From NCBI GenBank assembly GCA_025200525.1, contig CM045758.1:2356001-2420000 (forward strand): a stretch of 64,000 nt of DNA, read 5' to 3'. This document shows positions 24,601 through 36,806 of this stretch, in pieces. The notes under the pieces are model-generated. The model had not been told where the DNA came from, ran no database searches, and worked only from the letters and a program-made list of their open reading frames with translations. Each line of letters starts with the position of its first letter. Positions within the stretch are counted from its first letter, which is position 1. The translations under genes were made by a program, and so were the position numbers. The stretch is from Camellia lanceoleosa. Taxonomy: Eukaryota; Streptophyta; Magnoliopsida; Ericales; Theaceae.

Positions 24601-26570
24601 GGCACTTTGAAGTAAGAATTCTTCTGCATATGTATTGGTTTAGTACCTTGTTGTGAAGAAATTATTGCGCAAAAGAACAATGGTTCATTGGCAGCCTAAT
24701 TGGCTTCAACATGATGCATAATTGTAAAAAAATTAGGAGAAACTTATAAAGGAAGTCATGGTTATTACTTACTGGCCACAAATGAAGTGCTAAAATCTAA
24801 ATATGATGAAGATTTAATAATTTTAATCGTTAGATGTGTGGTTTCTCAAAATTGTATAACACTATTGGGTACATTTTACAACATTATTAGCTGATAATTA
24901 TTGTAATTACATTCAAATTGACCTTAAAAAATTGGGGTTTATCAGGTTGTAAATGCAATTTTGTTGATTGACAAATGATAGTAATGTATGTATTTATTAT
25001 TTGAAATCAATTTTGTTGTATGACAGACATCACCAGCATGGTAGATGGCAAGCAAGGATTGGAAGAGTTGCAGGGAATAAGGATCTTTATTTGGGAACTT
25101 TCAGTAAGTATTTCTCTACTCAACATTTTTTTCAATTCTGAATACATTTTTAGTTTTTTTTTTTTTCTAGATATATAGTACATATGTATTTTTAAAGAAA
25201 TTAAAATTAAGTTTTTTTCATTGTTATCTATGAAATCACATATGTATATAAGGGGGAGCGGTAAATTAGTAGAAGCCAATCAAAATAATTTCAACTTCTA
25301 TAGAAATGCTAGTTTGTCTGTATCCAATGAAAATGAAACATACTACATTCGTTGTTGATGAAGAACAAATAAATTAATGGATGAGATGCATATGCACATG
25401 AACTATTATTAAGTGGATGACCTAAATGCTTACATTGGAAAGATTTTCATTTCAAAAGGAAATAAGAAAAATATATATATATATATATATAAGAGACTTA
25501 AAAGAAAAGGCTAAAACAAAAAGCAATTTATGTAAAAATTAAGACATGCCTCATAACTCTCACTTACAACTCCGTAAAAAGTATAATTAATTTGAGTAAT
25601 TAATTATAATTTTATTGTAGGCACCCAAGAGGAAGCAGCAGAAGCATATGACATAGCAGCAATAAAATTCAGAGGACTGAATGCAGTAACAAACTTTGAC
25701 ATGAGTAGGTACGACGTTAAGAGCATACTTGAGAGTAGCACTTTACCCATTGGCGGAGCTGCCAAGCGACTGAAAGATGCCGCTGACAAGGCAGATCAGT
25801 TAAACATGACAACTATGTCTATGCATGACAACAATACCCACCTAGGCGATGACAACAACTTGCTAAATTCACATCTCAGTCTCACCGATCATGGAATTAC
25901 CAATGCTGCAGTCTATGGTGGTGGCTGGCCCACCATTGCATTCCAACAAGCTCAGCCTTATAGCTCCACCATGCATTACCACCCATATGGGATTGGTCAG
26001 CAACAGCAAAGAGCAACAATGCCAGTATGGTGTAAGCAAGAGCAAGAACAAGATCAAGATCAAGATCAAGATCATCAAGATGATTTAAACCAACTTCAAT
26101 TGGGAAACAATACTCACAATTTCTTCCACCACCCTACTTCTGCTTTGCACAACCTCATGAGCTTGGATGAACACAGCTCTGCGGGCTCCAATTCCTTGGT
26201 TTATAGTGGTGGAGGAGATAGTAATGGCGGTGGTGGTTTTGTGATGCCAATTGCAACAGTGATTGCTCAAGAAGGAAACAACACCACTGCTCATAGTTTT
26301 GGGGATAATGAAAACATGTTTGGTGTGATGCCAGATCCTTATCATGGAAGGAACCTGTATTATCTTTCGCAGCATCAACAATCATTGAGTGGTGGTGGTG
26401 GAGCAGTGAAGGCAAGTGTGTATGAATATGATCATCATCATCATCAGATTCAGGGCACAGCTTGTAACAACTGGATTCCTACAGCAGTACCGACACTTGC
26501 ACCAGCTAGGTCTAACAATATGGCAGTTTGTCATGGAGCTCAAACTTTCACAGTATGGAATGATACATGA
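21618..26570 (+). CDS. BBM: BABY BOOM (BBM), AP2/ERF transcription factor of the ANT/PLETHORA clade
   Basis: Nuclear DNA-binding regulator; the family promotes embryo and root-meristem identity. Exons: 21618-21840, 21956-22649, 22894-22976, 23112-23120, 23280-23368, 23707-23780, 24410-24460, 25027-25103, 25621-26570. All junctions are GT-AG, phases agree and the product is 749 residues. It begins [15 protein letters not shown]. The BBM-type motif [10 protein letters not shown] lies near residues 190-199 and SAQTLSLSM near 229. AP2 repeat 1 is about 299-366 ([20 protein letters not shown], then VYLGGYDKEE), the linker 367-400, and AP2 repeat 2 about 401-459 ([20 protein letters not shown], then [16 protein letters not shown]). 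The C-terminus TFTVWNDT is typical of BBM rather than PLT1/2. Gln, Gly, Asn and Asp-Gln repeats make it longer than the 584-residue Arabidopsis protein. A PLT paralogue is the alternative, but the [10 protein letters not shown] and C-terminal motifs favour BBM. Confidence 0.95.
23112..23120 (+). other. BBM: 9-nt microexon of BBM (exon 4)
   Basis: TTTATTTGG between a ctctgcag acceptor and a gtgagt donor. With one base from exon 3 and two from exon 5 it encodes Val-Tyr-Leu-Gly in the first AP2 repeat. Skipping it would delete three residues without changing frame. A microexon here is a known hallmark of ANT-type AP2 genes. Confidence 0.93.
23797..24038. mobile_element. MITE in BBM intron 6
   Basis: Inverted ends GGTGTTTGGAAAGTTGC and TTTGCCAAACACCCC, with ctattttag-type subterminal motifs; same family as 17301-17541. 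It begins 16 bp after the exon 6 donor and leaves the splice sites intact. Confidence 0.6.
24129..24393. mobile_element. Second MITE in BBM intron 6
   Basis: Ends GGGCATGTTTGATT and AATCTAACATGACC are imperfect inverted repeats. The interior contains several 'attaatccaatggat' motifs in both orientations. It ends about 16 bp before the exon 7 acceptor. Confidence 0.5.
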
Positions 26571-27853
26571 TTTGAGAAAGTCTTGATCTGGAAGGAAATA
26601 GATGGAGGAGGATGGATGTGAAGAGGGTTTTCAGTCTACTTTCTAGGGCAAGAAAAGAATGTACACAGCAACTATAATTTGTTTCCTAATTTTGTTGATT
26701 TTTGATTTTGATTTCGATTTCTACAGTTGATGCAAAAGTTTGGTTAGGATCATCTAACTGAAGTTCATCTCAATAGCAAGTGAGAGAGTGCGCTTAGTTT
26801 CTGTCTCCCAGTTGCTATTAATTTTGGGAACTTTTCACTTACAGATCCTCGGAAAGTATAATACACCAGGCTTTGTAATTTTGAATAACATTTTGATGAA
26901 CAAAGAATGGGTTATACCATGAGTAGGTTTTCTTTTCTTTTCTTTTTCTCTTTTTAAGTAGTATGCTCAGGTTCATTTGAACAATATCAATAACATGACA
27001 TTCTATGTTATTCCTTAAATGTATTCAATAATTCTAATTGTCTAAAAAAAGCAACCAATATTTAAAAGTGAAGATAAATACTTGACATGAATTTTTTCAC
27101 ATATTTTAAATTTTCTAAATTTGTAGTAAAAGTTGTGTTGTTATTAACAAAATGAGTAAGGCTCTTCAACACGAGTCTAATAGGCCCATGCAACAACCAC
27201 ATGTCCTAGATTAAGGTTCTTCAACACGAGTCCATAAGCCCGTGCAACAACCACATGCCCTATTCCAATGATTTGATCCTTCTTTTTTATATAAATTTTT
27301 TTGTGTATTGTCATATTTGTTTCAAAAAATTAAAATAATTTGATAGTCAAATTTCATGATCATACCTGTTCATTTTTTTAAAATAAATATGATAAAATCG
27401 TATAATTTCGACTGGAATGCACAGCACAACAGATCATTGGCAGTTAAAAATTATCCAGGAAAATAAGAAGAAATTGTCAAATATGTTAGCCAAGCAAATT
27501 GCACAGCAAGCATACAAAACCCAAGAGTGAACAGCCACAAACTCGAGTCATGTCCCCCAATTTGTACACATGTGGTATTAAATCACGCCAGAATAGTGGT
27601 TTGTGCCCAGATCACTAAACCACTTTCAAGACATATATCTATATATATATATATGAACATTGCCAACCATCTTTTTCGTTGCAGTGAACAGCTAACAGAG
27701 ATTATCATATGAAAAGTGTGTAATTGTAACTTCAACAGAGAAATATGAAAAGGGAGAAGGAGAAAAATTCAATATTACTAAGACAAATATTATAGAGTTG
27801 ATTGATTATCATCTATGTATTTAATAACTGAGTGTCCTGAAGCATCACAAAAA
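26571..27853. other. BBM 3' region and spacer between convergent genes
   Basis: Presumed 3' UTR of BBM, then AT-rich spacer. A roughly 50-bp direct repeat with 'gctcttcaacacgagtc' occurs at about 27160 and 27213. The BBM and dehydrogenase genes converge here. Polyadenylation sites cannot be placed securely. Confidence 0.5.
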
Positions 27854-30800
27854 TTACAGCGCCTTGTTTTTTCCAAATAGTAAATTCAACGAGTATGTAT
27901 TCCCCTTTTGCGCAGCAGCTTCTACCCGTTTTGCTCCAATCTAGACCCATTTACCAAAACAAACAAACAAAAAAGACACAATTAGTACTAACAGAATCAC
28001 ATAAGACTCAAGAAAACACAGAATTGCGATAATAAAATAAAGCAGAAGCTATAACATGATATTCAGTAGATAATACTGCATAGAATGAAATGGAATGTCC
28101 AAATGACCAGATCACCCCTAGATTGTTCTTTGTTCATTCACATATATATATATTAAAATTTTCAGTTTAAACAAGCCAATCACCTGGAGTTTCATTTATG
28201 TAGTTGGAACCAGTCACTGGAAAAGGTTCATTCAGATAGGAACCTATCTTATCTTCAAAGATTCAACCAAACAAGCTTTGAATGCACACACTTGCAACTA
28301 GTCCTAAAAGTATAGCTCATATATATCTGCAAGGTCTATAATAGGTCTAGAATATCCTAAATAATCAAAGTCTATTAGTTTCCTAATTTGAAGTTCTAGT
28401 CCCATTAGTATAAGTTCATATATATGTGCAAGTGATCTTTCCTTTCAATGAAGAATTGAATTTTGGAGATTTTGGTATTGTTCTTATATGAGATTTTGTT
28501 TTAACCCTTGGGAGGGAAAGCCCTCACCATTTTTCACTTTCTTTCCTTCTTTTCTTTATTCTCTGAGCAACAATCAAGAGATTCAAGACACTGTTCTCGG
28601 GTTACAATTCACAGCCTCGAAACAGCCTTTATTTCAGCTCAAGACTCTCCCAAATCAAGCCCAAACTTTTCCCCTACCTATTGGCCTCCAAAATTTTTTT
28701 TTTTTTTTGGCCATACGATAGGATGTTAGGGGGTTAATAAGTTAGATTACAACAAAAAGGCCGCCGTCGCTCCATGGACTCAAACCCTGAACATTTAACC
28801 TTCTCACTGTCCAAAGGGACAGCTACATGGACTACTGGGCCAACTGCCCAGTCCTATTGGCCTCCAATTTAACAAACAATAAATATCTGTTGTTTAAGCA
28901 CTTCATTTGAAAATCCAGCAACTTCCAACTCGGAAGATTGAACCATTTTAAACCTTTCCCCTTCTGTCAACCATCAAACCTTTCATCTACCAATTTAAAC
29001 CCCAACCATAGAAGCTTTACTAGCCATAAATCCACCACAAATCTCATTGTATACAACCTTACGCCCTAATTTCCTAATATGTCATACATTAATAAGGCTT
29101 TTGTGTGATGATTGCACATCTAGAACAAGGCAAATGTTTTAATGATGGGAGAATAGATAATACCTTGTCCATAAGCCAAAAGCCAATGGTTGGCATGTAC
29201 TGCACCAAGTACATAACTGCAAGTACAGGCTACAAGACAAACCAAGTATAAAAACCGATCAGAAATTTTAAATGTCATACATGAGTAGAGCAAACAAGCA
29301 ACTTAAAACATATTAGAACATGCCAAAGATGAATAAGGCAAACATTTGACCGGCTATAATAGTGAGGTCCACTCTTGAAACCTTGCCAAATGACGTCAGC
29401 AATACTGACTCGAATTTCAAGAAAAATAGTAAAAATTGCTTTGTAAGTGGGAGAGTGATTCATTTACCCTCAATCCCACCTTTGAACCCAAATTTTCCAT
29501 TTGACGAAAGTACTCCCCAAACTCGCTGCAATGGTGTCCTTGTTCCACATGTCATTTTATGTTAAAAATCAATCTTGAGGTCATACTAAAACTAAGATGT
29601 TGGTCATGTTCTTAAGCAAGAAAACAGTGCCATGGATGGCAAGAAAACTGACACCAACCTTTCAATGAACCACAATAAATTGCTTCCATATTATTTTTCC
29701 ATTTTGGCTATGCAGCTGCCTATTGCATAGAGGATATACCCATATGTCCACTATATTTCACCATCAACTTAGTTGTCAACATCCAGGCTTTATCCCATTA
29801 ATTTTATGAACACAGAAACATCATTCAACATGCAAGCTGATATTATTTTCATTACTTTTTCACTTATAAGATCCAAAAAAAATTTGGAATGTTAGCTACT
29901 GCAAATAATATTCTAATCTCATTGATAATACCTGATATGATATCCAGACTTCCTTTAGTCCATGGGTTGCAGCAATAATTGTCAACTCTGCACATCTCTC
30001 TGATGACACACGCTTCTGAGAAAACAGAAAGAAAGCATCTGAATAAAAGGTATTATAGAATTACCATTCCACAACTACAAAATGCCTTCTCAATGATCAA
30101 CACTACAAGAAAAGCACTTTTGGCTACTAAATTTTTAGTCGCCAAAAGTTTGTTTTTAGTCGCCAAAAGTCAAGTTTTTACTTTCAGCGACTAATTTTTT
30201 TAGTCGCCCGTTTTGTCGCGTATATATGGTCGCCGAAGGTATTGGCGACTAAAATTTTTTTAGTCGGCAAAAAATAGCTCTTTAGTGACCAACGATTTAG
30301 TCGCCAATAGTGATTTACACTTTTTAAAAGCACACATTTAGCGACTAATCTTTTAGTCGCCAATAGTCCATGAATCGCCGACTAAACCGTTTAGTCGCCC
30401 AAAATAAACACTTTTGGCGACTAAAATTTTAGTCGCCAAAGGTGCTTCCGTGAAAAAAAAAAAAACCAACCTTTTGCTTGTTCTGAGATTCGAACCGCCA
30501 ACCTCTCCCACATTCTAAACCTTTAGCAACACACTCTCTCCATTATGCCACTACAACATCACGTGAATATATATGCAACATATATTATTTATATACTATA
30601 TTGACCCGTATTAATATTTAGCTATATATATAAAAATAATTATTTTTATTCAATATAATTTATGTAAAAAATAAATTATTTACTAAAAAAAAAAATTAGA
30701 TCACTTCTGGCGACTAAATCTATTTTTTATTCGCCAATTGTATAGTTTTGGCTACTAATTATATTTTAGTCGCTAAAAAAATTCATTCTTCCCGAAAAAC

Positions 30801-33800
30801 CTCCACTTTTGGTGACTAAATTGAAATTTAGTCGCCAAAACCTCTACTTTGGGCGACTAAACTACATTTTAGTCGGCAATTCTCGACTTTTAGCTACTAA
30901 ATTTTTTTTAGCCAAAAAGCTTCACTTTTGGCTACGAAATTGATTTTTGTCGGTAAAACACGTATAATCGGCGACCAAACTATTTTTTAGTCGCCAAAAC
31001 CTATACTTTTGGCTACTAAATGTTTTTAGTCGCCAAAAACCTTCTCTTTTGGCTACTAAAATTTTTTTAATCACTAAAACCCCTATATTCGGCGACTAAA
31101 CTGACTTTTAGTCGCTAAAACCCCTACATTTGGCTACTAAACTGTTTGTGTTCACTTTTGGCGACTAATTCCATTTTAGTCGCCAATTCTGCTACTTTCA
31201 GCGACGAAAAATCTATTTTTAGTCGCGAAATCTGCTTTTTCTTGTAGTGCAAGTAGCCAGCAATGCAATCAGTTAGTCACTTTTGATGTACGCAAACTTT
31301 GGAAAAAGTCATGGTATACCAAGATGCATGATAGTAATGGCCTTTCTGTTTACCCTACTACGTAACATATGTTAATTCATGAAAAAAATAAAATTGTGAC
31401 AACAAGATTGATATATAATACATATAGCTGAAATGCAGAAAATAACTTAAAGTAAGAATAGTATGACAAATAATTCATGACACCATTAGAGAAAATCATT
31501 TTAAGAAAATTACCTCAGAAAAGCCCTTTTGTCCAGCGGTGCTCGCTTCAGGAACACTAGACGTTTTTATCGGCCCCGGACATACAACAGTCACCTTGAT
31601 TCCTTTTCTATAGAGCTGCAATCACAAAAGATAAGCATGTGAGATAAAAAGGATATGAAGAAGAGGAAAAACAAGAAGATGCTTTCCGATAAGATGAAGA
31701 AGAAGAAAATTATTGTCCATTTTGTTCCCTGGTCATCCAGCAGGAGAAGCCTCCCCAATTTAAATATTTTATCCCCAAGTATAAGACAGATAAACGGGCA
31801 GACAACAAATGTACTCCATCCCGAAAGACAAACAAGAAAGAATTGATCTTTTCTGCCCTGTAAGATTCTATCAATAATCTGAAGAACAATTCATTAATCA
31901 AACTTTTAAATGTTCCAACTGCCAGAAATGAATAATTTTCGGTAAACCTTCTAGTCCATGCTTTCGAGCTCTCCTGACAAATAATATCAGTAAATGCCAC
32001 CTGATACCTTTACACTATGCCAATAAACCAACCACATTGAATTCTAAATCAGTTCAAAACTCTCAAGAATGATAACTTAGTGACCATGAAATGCATCAAA
32101 TTAAGTACATGGCTACAACAGGTCTCATCAGTCTAGGGAACTCACAGCATTGGCTGCCTTTTCTTCTAAATTTTTTTCAAGTATTACAGTGTGTGCAAGC
32201 AGTCGGTAAAAATTTGCAGAATGTACAACGTGCAATTTGCATTTTGCACCACACTAATTACGACAGAAATTGTAATCATACCTCGGAACGCAGAGAGTGA
32301 AAGTACCCATTTAGAGCAAATTTAGAAGCAGAGTATACGGCCTGACCTGGTGCAGGTGCCTTCCCTGCAGCACTGCTCATCTGCACATGAAATGAAGTCA
32401 AAAATAAAACAAATATGATGATAAAAGGAAAAAATAAAAAATAAATAACAATAACAACAACATAAAGGAAACAAAAAGCAGCATCTGTCTGAAAATAATG
32501 GGGTAATTTTCTCATCAATTGGCATGACCAATACCCACCCAGCAAAAAAAGAGGAACAATGGGGAAAAATGCATTACCAGGTAATGAAGCCACTAATGAA
32601 CAGGATAAATTACATAACCAATCAATTCTTGTGGATAAATATCATAATTTTGTGCCCCCACAAAAAAAAAAAAAAAAAACTGAGAAAAGCTGAAAACTTG
32701 ACTGTGATGGATCATCCAAGTAATGAATTTCATGTCAAGGTCCACCATTTAGGTCTGTATTTTGTCTGCATGCATGAAGATGATAACATGGATTCATCTT
32801 ACCTCAAACTAAAAATTAAAAATATACATGAAGTTTCTAGATAGGAATTAGTGTCTCTATCAAACAAAAATGGATATCATTAATTTCCACATACCACAAC
32901 AAAATGACCCCTCCCCCGCTTAAGCATGAAAAGTGCTAGTAGCCGAGTAAGAGATATTGTCCCGATAACATTTACATTGAGTGTAGCCTGGTTCCAAAAC
33001 AGAGTAATAAAATGATTAATCTCTGAGAATATATCCAACAAAGAGGGGGGAAAAATAATAATAGCTTAAAAAAACTTGGTATCTATGCATGACAGTGAGA
33101 CCTGACTCATATATATAAAGACAACACATTGCTCATAGACTCATGGTATATGATGAAGTCAGCAGTCAGACTTTAGAGAGAGAGAGAGAGAGAGAAGGAA
33201 TCATCCAAAAAAAATAAAATAAAATATAAGAACTAAGGCTTTCTTATGAAGTAGCATTCAAAGGAAGAATGATATTGAATCATCAATCACATTAAATATA
33301 CAGACATCAAGATAGAATGCATAATTTTCTCATATAACATCTCTCTTTCAACCAAATTGGATCATAGATTGAACTGGATTAACCTAAACCAAGGTCAATC
33401 CATTACTTAACTGATCAACCAGATTGATCAGTCAGGTTACCATCTGGCGCATCTTACCGAACAGATCAGATTTGGATTTGGATTTGCGACACAATCTGAT
33501 CCATTGACAAGCCTATATTGGTACTAACCATACATTCCCTGGTGTAATACCTTTAGACCTTCCTCAGTTACATCCAAAGCTGTAGTTTTCTGCAAAAGAA
33601 GAGAGGGTCATCATCAGCTAAAAATGCATCTTCATCTAGATAGCAAGACTTCTGCTTTCATCATTCAAAAATTGAAACGATTTAAAAGCATTTCGAAAAC
33701 AAAAGGGATATGGTGCAAAAAAACAATGGAAATGCAGGGAATCATCTAGAAACATAAACTAAAACGTATCAATATGTATATACTAGCAGTAACCCATGTC

Positions 33801-35947
33801 ATGCAAGAACCTTATATTCTAAAATGAGTCATTGTAGCCATCTCATAATATAAAATTTGTGATGATATAATTATACCACTTGAATTTTCTGCACTGTTTT
33901 ATACCAAATCATAAGATAATAGCATACCTGGTCTACGTCTAGTACCATGTACAGTAAATTAACTTATTCAAGCGGCATGCCTAATTGGGTCTCACTAGTG
34001 CAGAAACTTCACACTTACGGGGCGTTCATAGGCTGCATTGTGGATCATATAATCCACACCAGCACCGGCAAAAAATGATTCAGCTCTCTGTACAGCTACC
34101 CTTAGAGAATCTTCCCCAGATGCCAAATCCAATGGTAAAATCATCACTTCATCAGGTGCATGTTTACCTGCATAGATGCCAGCCACATATGAAGAAAACG
34201 GGTTAAAGAGAAAAATAAGAGCAAAAGGGATTAGAGTTCGTAGTGGAAGGACATACCAGAAAGCTGTTTCTTGACTCTCTAGTTCAGCTTCATTTCGAGC
34301 AGAAATGATAAGCTTAGCACCTAAACTTGCAAGTTGTTTGGCAAGAACCTCCCATTCCATCCAATAGTAAAGAGAAAAATAAGACTTTCTATAAAACACG
34401 GAACAAATGAAGCTCCAAAGTAGGAAAAACTCACACAACATTTTGGCAAATAAGAAGAAAGATGCCTATAGCGAAAGAACCAAAACTAGAGCTCAAAGCG
34501 TCAGTTATTGGAAAAAGATAAAGGAACTAAAAATAAAATCTCATGCTTCCAAATTATTTTCTTTATGATTAAAAAAATATATGGAAAAGGCCAAAATCTT
34601 GAACACCTAACCCATTTAAACAAGTTTAAAGACTTAGTTCAACATTAAGGCCATCTTTCATCAAGAGATAATGTACACACCTGCAAAACATTAAGCATCA
34701 TCTTAAAATCAGTAAAGCACAAAAGTTACCAGGGCATTCAAGGTTAACAATAAGAACCCAAAGCATTTCAAAATTTTCCACCAGAAGTCATCAGTCTTTT
34801 TGATGGTTGCAATTGAAAAGTGGTCATTCCAGAATTACATAATAAACTCAAAACTCGAATATTTATATTTAATAGAGAACCTTCTAGCAAATGAAACAAC
34901 CATCTAGAAAAAACAATGAGATTCCACAAATTTATGGTGTTTGCCTCAGAAAAAGACACCATGATGCAGAACAGGATCCCACTCCCATCCAAATTCATCC
35001 CAGTTTGACAATTTCAATTTTCCTAAAACATGAACAATATTGGTATAATGAACTTGGCCTGGTCGTTTATGCAGTATCTATATAAAATTGGTCAATGATA
35101 CAAGATGAGTGCTATCCTTGGCAATGTGAATTGTTAGTTCAATTTGATGTCTTGGAATTAACTGAAAATGTGGCTTTAAATAGAGTCAAGTGGAGAAACT
35201 GGATCCATGTAAAAACAAACAAATATATAAATTTCCAATACAAAACCTCATAAGAATTTGCAAACAAATACACATAAAACCCATTTCAAGAAGATGAAAA
35301 CTACTAAGTGAAATATAAAAGAATATTTACACACAACATACACATAAATGAATTTAATTTAAAGCTATAATTTCACATAGGCATATGCTATTTTTCTAAC
35401 AAACAAAACAAGTATTCTCCTGAATTCATCAAAGGAGCTCCAAGGCATACCTCAAACAGCTAATTATCAGCATACAGACCATGAAGTCAACACTTAACAT
35501 TACTAAATCAAACGTTAAACACATAAATTTGTTTACTAAAACAATAATTAATCGCATACCGATGCCACGGCTTGCCCCAGTGATCCAAACAACCTAACCA
35601 TTCAACAACAAAATAATCAAATCAATACTTAAAATTCAAAAACTAAAGGTATCAGATTTTTTATACGTTAAAATGTAGAAAATTGATTGTGCACACCTTA
35701 TCTTCAATTTCTTCGCGTTTTGCCTGGTTTTTGGACATCAACGTGAAATCCCCTAAGAATAACAATCACATGGCGAAATAAATCAAAACCCAGAAAGCTG
35801 GGAATTGTTGTTAAGTTGCTACACACACACACACACAGAATGTAAAGTGGGTTTGTTTCGGAATTGTATACCATCGGCAGTCCAGAATTTGAAGAAAACA
35901 GCGACAATTGAAGCGAGAGAAACCAGAATGAAGATAAGGGTCAGCAT
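27854..35947 (-). CDS. DHRS7-like short-chain dehydrogenase/reductase (exon 4 broken as written)
   Basis: NAD(P)-dependent SDR resembling DHRS7; an N-terminal hydrophobic segment (LTLIFILVSLASIVAVFF) suggests a membrane anchor. Exons, 5' to 3': 35947-35872, 35752-35697, 35593-35560, 34353-34257, 34167-34019, 33589-33551, 32987-32895, 32380-32282, 31615-31514, 30015-29932, 29229-29164, 27940-27854. Visible motifs: VVWITGASRGIG cofactor loop, PLDLAS, IHNAAYERP, NVNVIGT, catalytic SSAA and YSASK, CPGPIKT, and a C-terminal block with LKEVWISYQ and YMPTIGFWLMDK shared with DHRS7. Expected length is 327 residues. Exon 4 is the problem: the phase-correct start is preceded by AT, not AG, and the exon is 97 nt where 99 would keep frame. 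All other exons are clean. Skipping exon 4 keeps frame (about 294 residues) but removes the segment after the cofactor loop. The substrate is unknown. Confidence 0.85.
28692..28852 (-). mobile_element. tRNA-derived SINE with 15-bp target-site duplication
   Basis: Flanked by perfect direct repeats CCTATTGGCCTCCAA at 28677-28691 and 28853-28867. On the minus strand the body carries a B-box-like AGGGTTTGAGTCC in its 5' part and ends in a poly-A tail (the T run at 28694-28708). Long exact duplication, tail and B-box-like motif together fit a SINE. It lies in the last intron of the dehydrogenase gene. Confidence 0.75.
30101..31249. mobile_element. Non-autonomous CACTA transposon
   Basis: Termini CACTACAAGAAAAGCA and TGCTTTTTCTTGTAGTG are inverted repeats with the CACTA signature, flanked by a 3-bp duplication CAA (30098-30100 and 31250-31252). 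The 1149-bp interior is packed with inverted copies of a GGCGACTAAA/TTTAGTCGCC motif, as expected of CACTA subterminal transposase-binding repeats. No transposase frame. It sits in intron 9 of the dehydrogenase gene. Confidence 0.9.
33175..33196. repeat. (GA)n microsatellite in an intron
   Basis: An AG dinucleotide run of about 22 bp in intron 6 of the dehydrogenase gene. Confidence 0.8.
34257..34353 (-). other. Defective exon 4 of the DHRS7-like gene
   Basis: Encodes EVLAKQLASLGAKLIISARN followed by EAELE, where DHRS7 relatives then read R-V-K. Here GAGAGTC stands where GAGAGAGTC would encode E-R-V, a two-base contraction that shifts the frame. The upstream border is ATGGGAGG instead of AG|GGGAGG. 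The nearest canonical acceptor, five bases downstream, gives an early stop. Confidence 0.75.
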
Positions 35948-36107
35948 ATTTCCACAGCCTCGGTTACAGTTGCTCCTCTACTTCGCCGTCGCTGCTGAGA
36001 GATGCTGGCGAACACAACGAGGATGCAATTTACACAAATGGTCCTTCGTTATACCCACTTATTATGTTTTGATCCTTATTCGATGCCCACTGCAAATTTA
36101 ACCTCTT

Positions 36108-36644
36108 CCACTTTGCATTATGCATATTTGATCTATTATTATTATTTGTTCCTAAGCTAAAATTTGATAATTAAAAAATATTAAAATTTTTATTTATATA
36201 TTTTTTTGATCTTCTAAATTGTTTACACTTATGTTTGGTAATTTATGAGAGAAAACAAAATAAATGATTATGTAAGTTATTAGAAAAAAATGAAATATTA
36301 TTGTGATTTATTTCCCTTTTATTTGGATAAATAAGAGAGAAAAGAAAATAAATGAATTGATTTATCTCCTATCTTGTTTGGTTAAGTTATATAAAATAAA
36401 ATAAACAAAATGATGTAATGTTATATTACCAAATTAATCTTTTTATAGGTATTTGTCTTTTTATTTGTTCTATATCTCAAAAGATAGTTTTGGTATTATA
36501 ACAAAATAATATTTAGTAGTTTCATTTCTCTCAACTTTTGGAGAGATTGAAAACAAAAGTTATGAGATAAATGTATTTCTCTCAATTTCTCACGTATTTG
36601 GTAATCCAAACAAAGAAGGGATTTCAATTCATTTCTCTTTATTT
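36108..36644. other. AT-rich spacer upstream of the dehydrogenase gene
   Basis: Non-coding. Contains an inverted pair of phrases around 'ttatgagagaaaacaaaataaatg' and later variants, suggestive of another decayed MITE. The dehydrogenase promoter should lie between the start codon at 35947 and about 36.5 kb, but no clear TATA element was identified. Confidence 0.4.
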
Positions 36645-36647
36645 TAA

Positions 36648-36806
36648 TGCTGTGTTTGGTTGGGGGATTTGAATAGGGATTTGGAAAGGGAAATGGAAAA
36701 GGTAGGTGAAATGTGAATAAAGCATGCCTATATTACACATAGTTTCACACACCTTTTCCCTTTCCTTTTCCAAATCCCTCCCCAAATCCCCCAACCAAAC
36801 ACAGCG
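36648..36806. mobile_element. 159-bp hairpin MITE, Harbinger-like
   Basis: Ends TGCTGTGTTTGGTTGGGGGA and CCCCCAACCAAACACAGCG are inverted, and pairing continues inward (gatttggaaagggaaa against tttccttttccaaatc), so nearly the whole element folds. It is flanked by TAA at 36645-36647 and 36807-36809, consistent with a 3-bp Harbinger-type duplication. Confidence 0.75.

Noticed and set aside
33995..34441. 148-codon minus-strand frame as an intact exon
   Set aside because: It merges exon 5 of the dehydrogenase with the frameshifted exon 4 and intron DNA; the intron-encoded stretch between them does not match the family.
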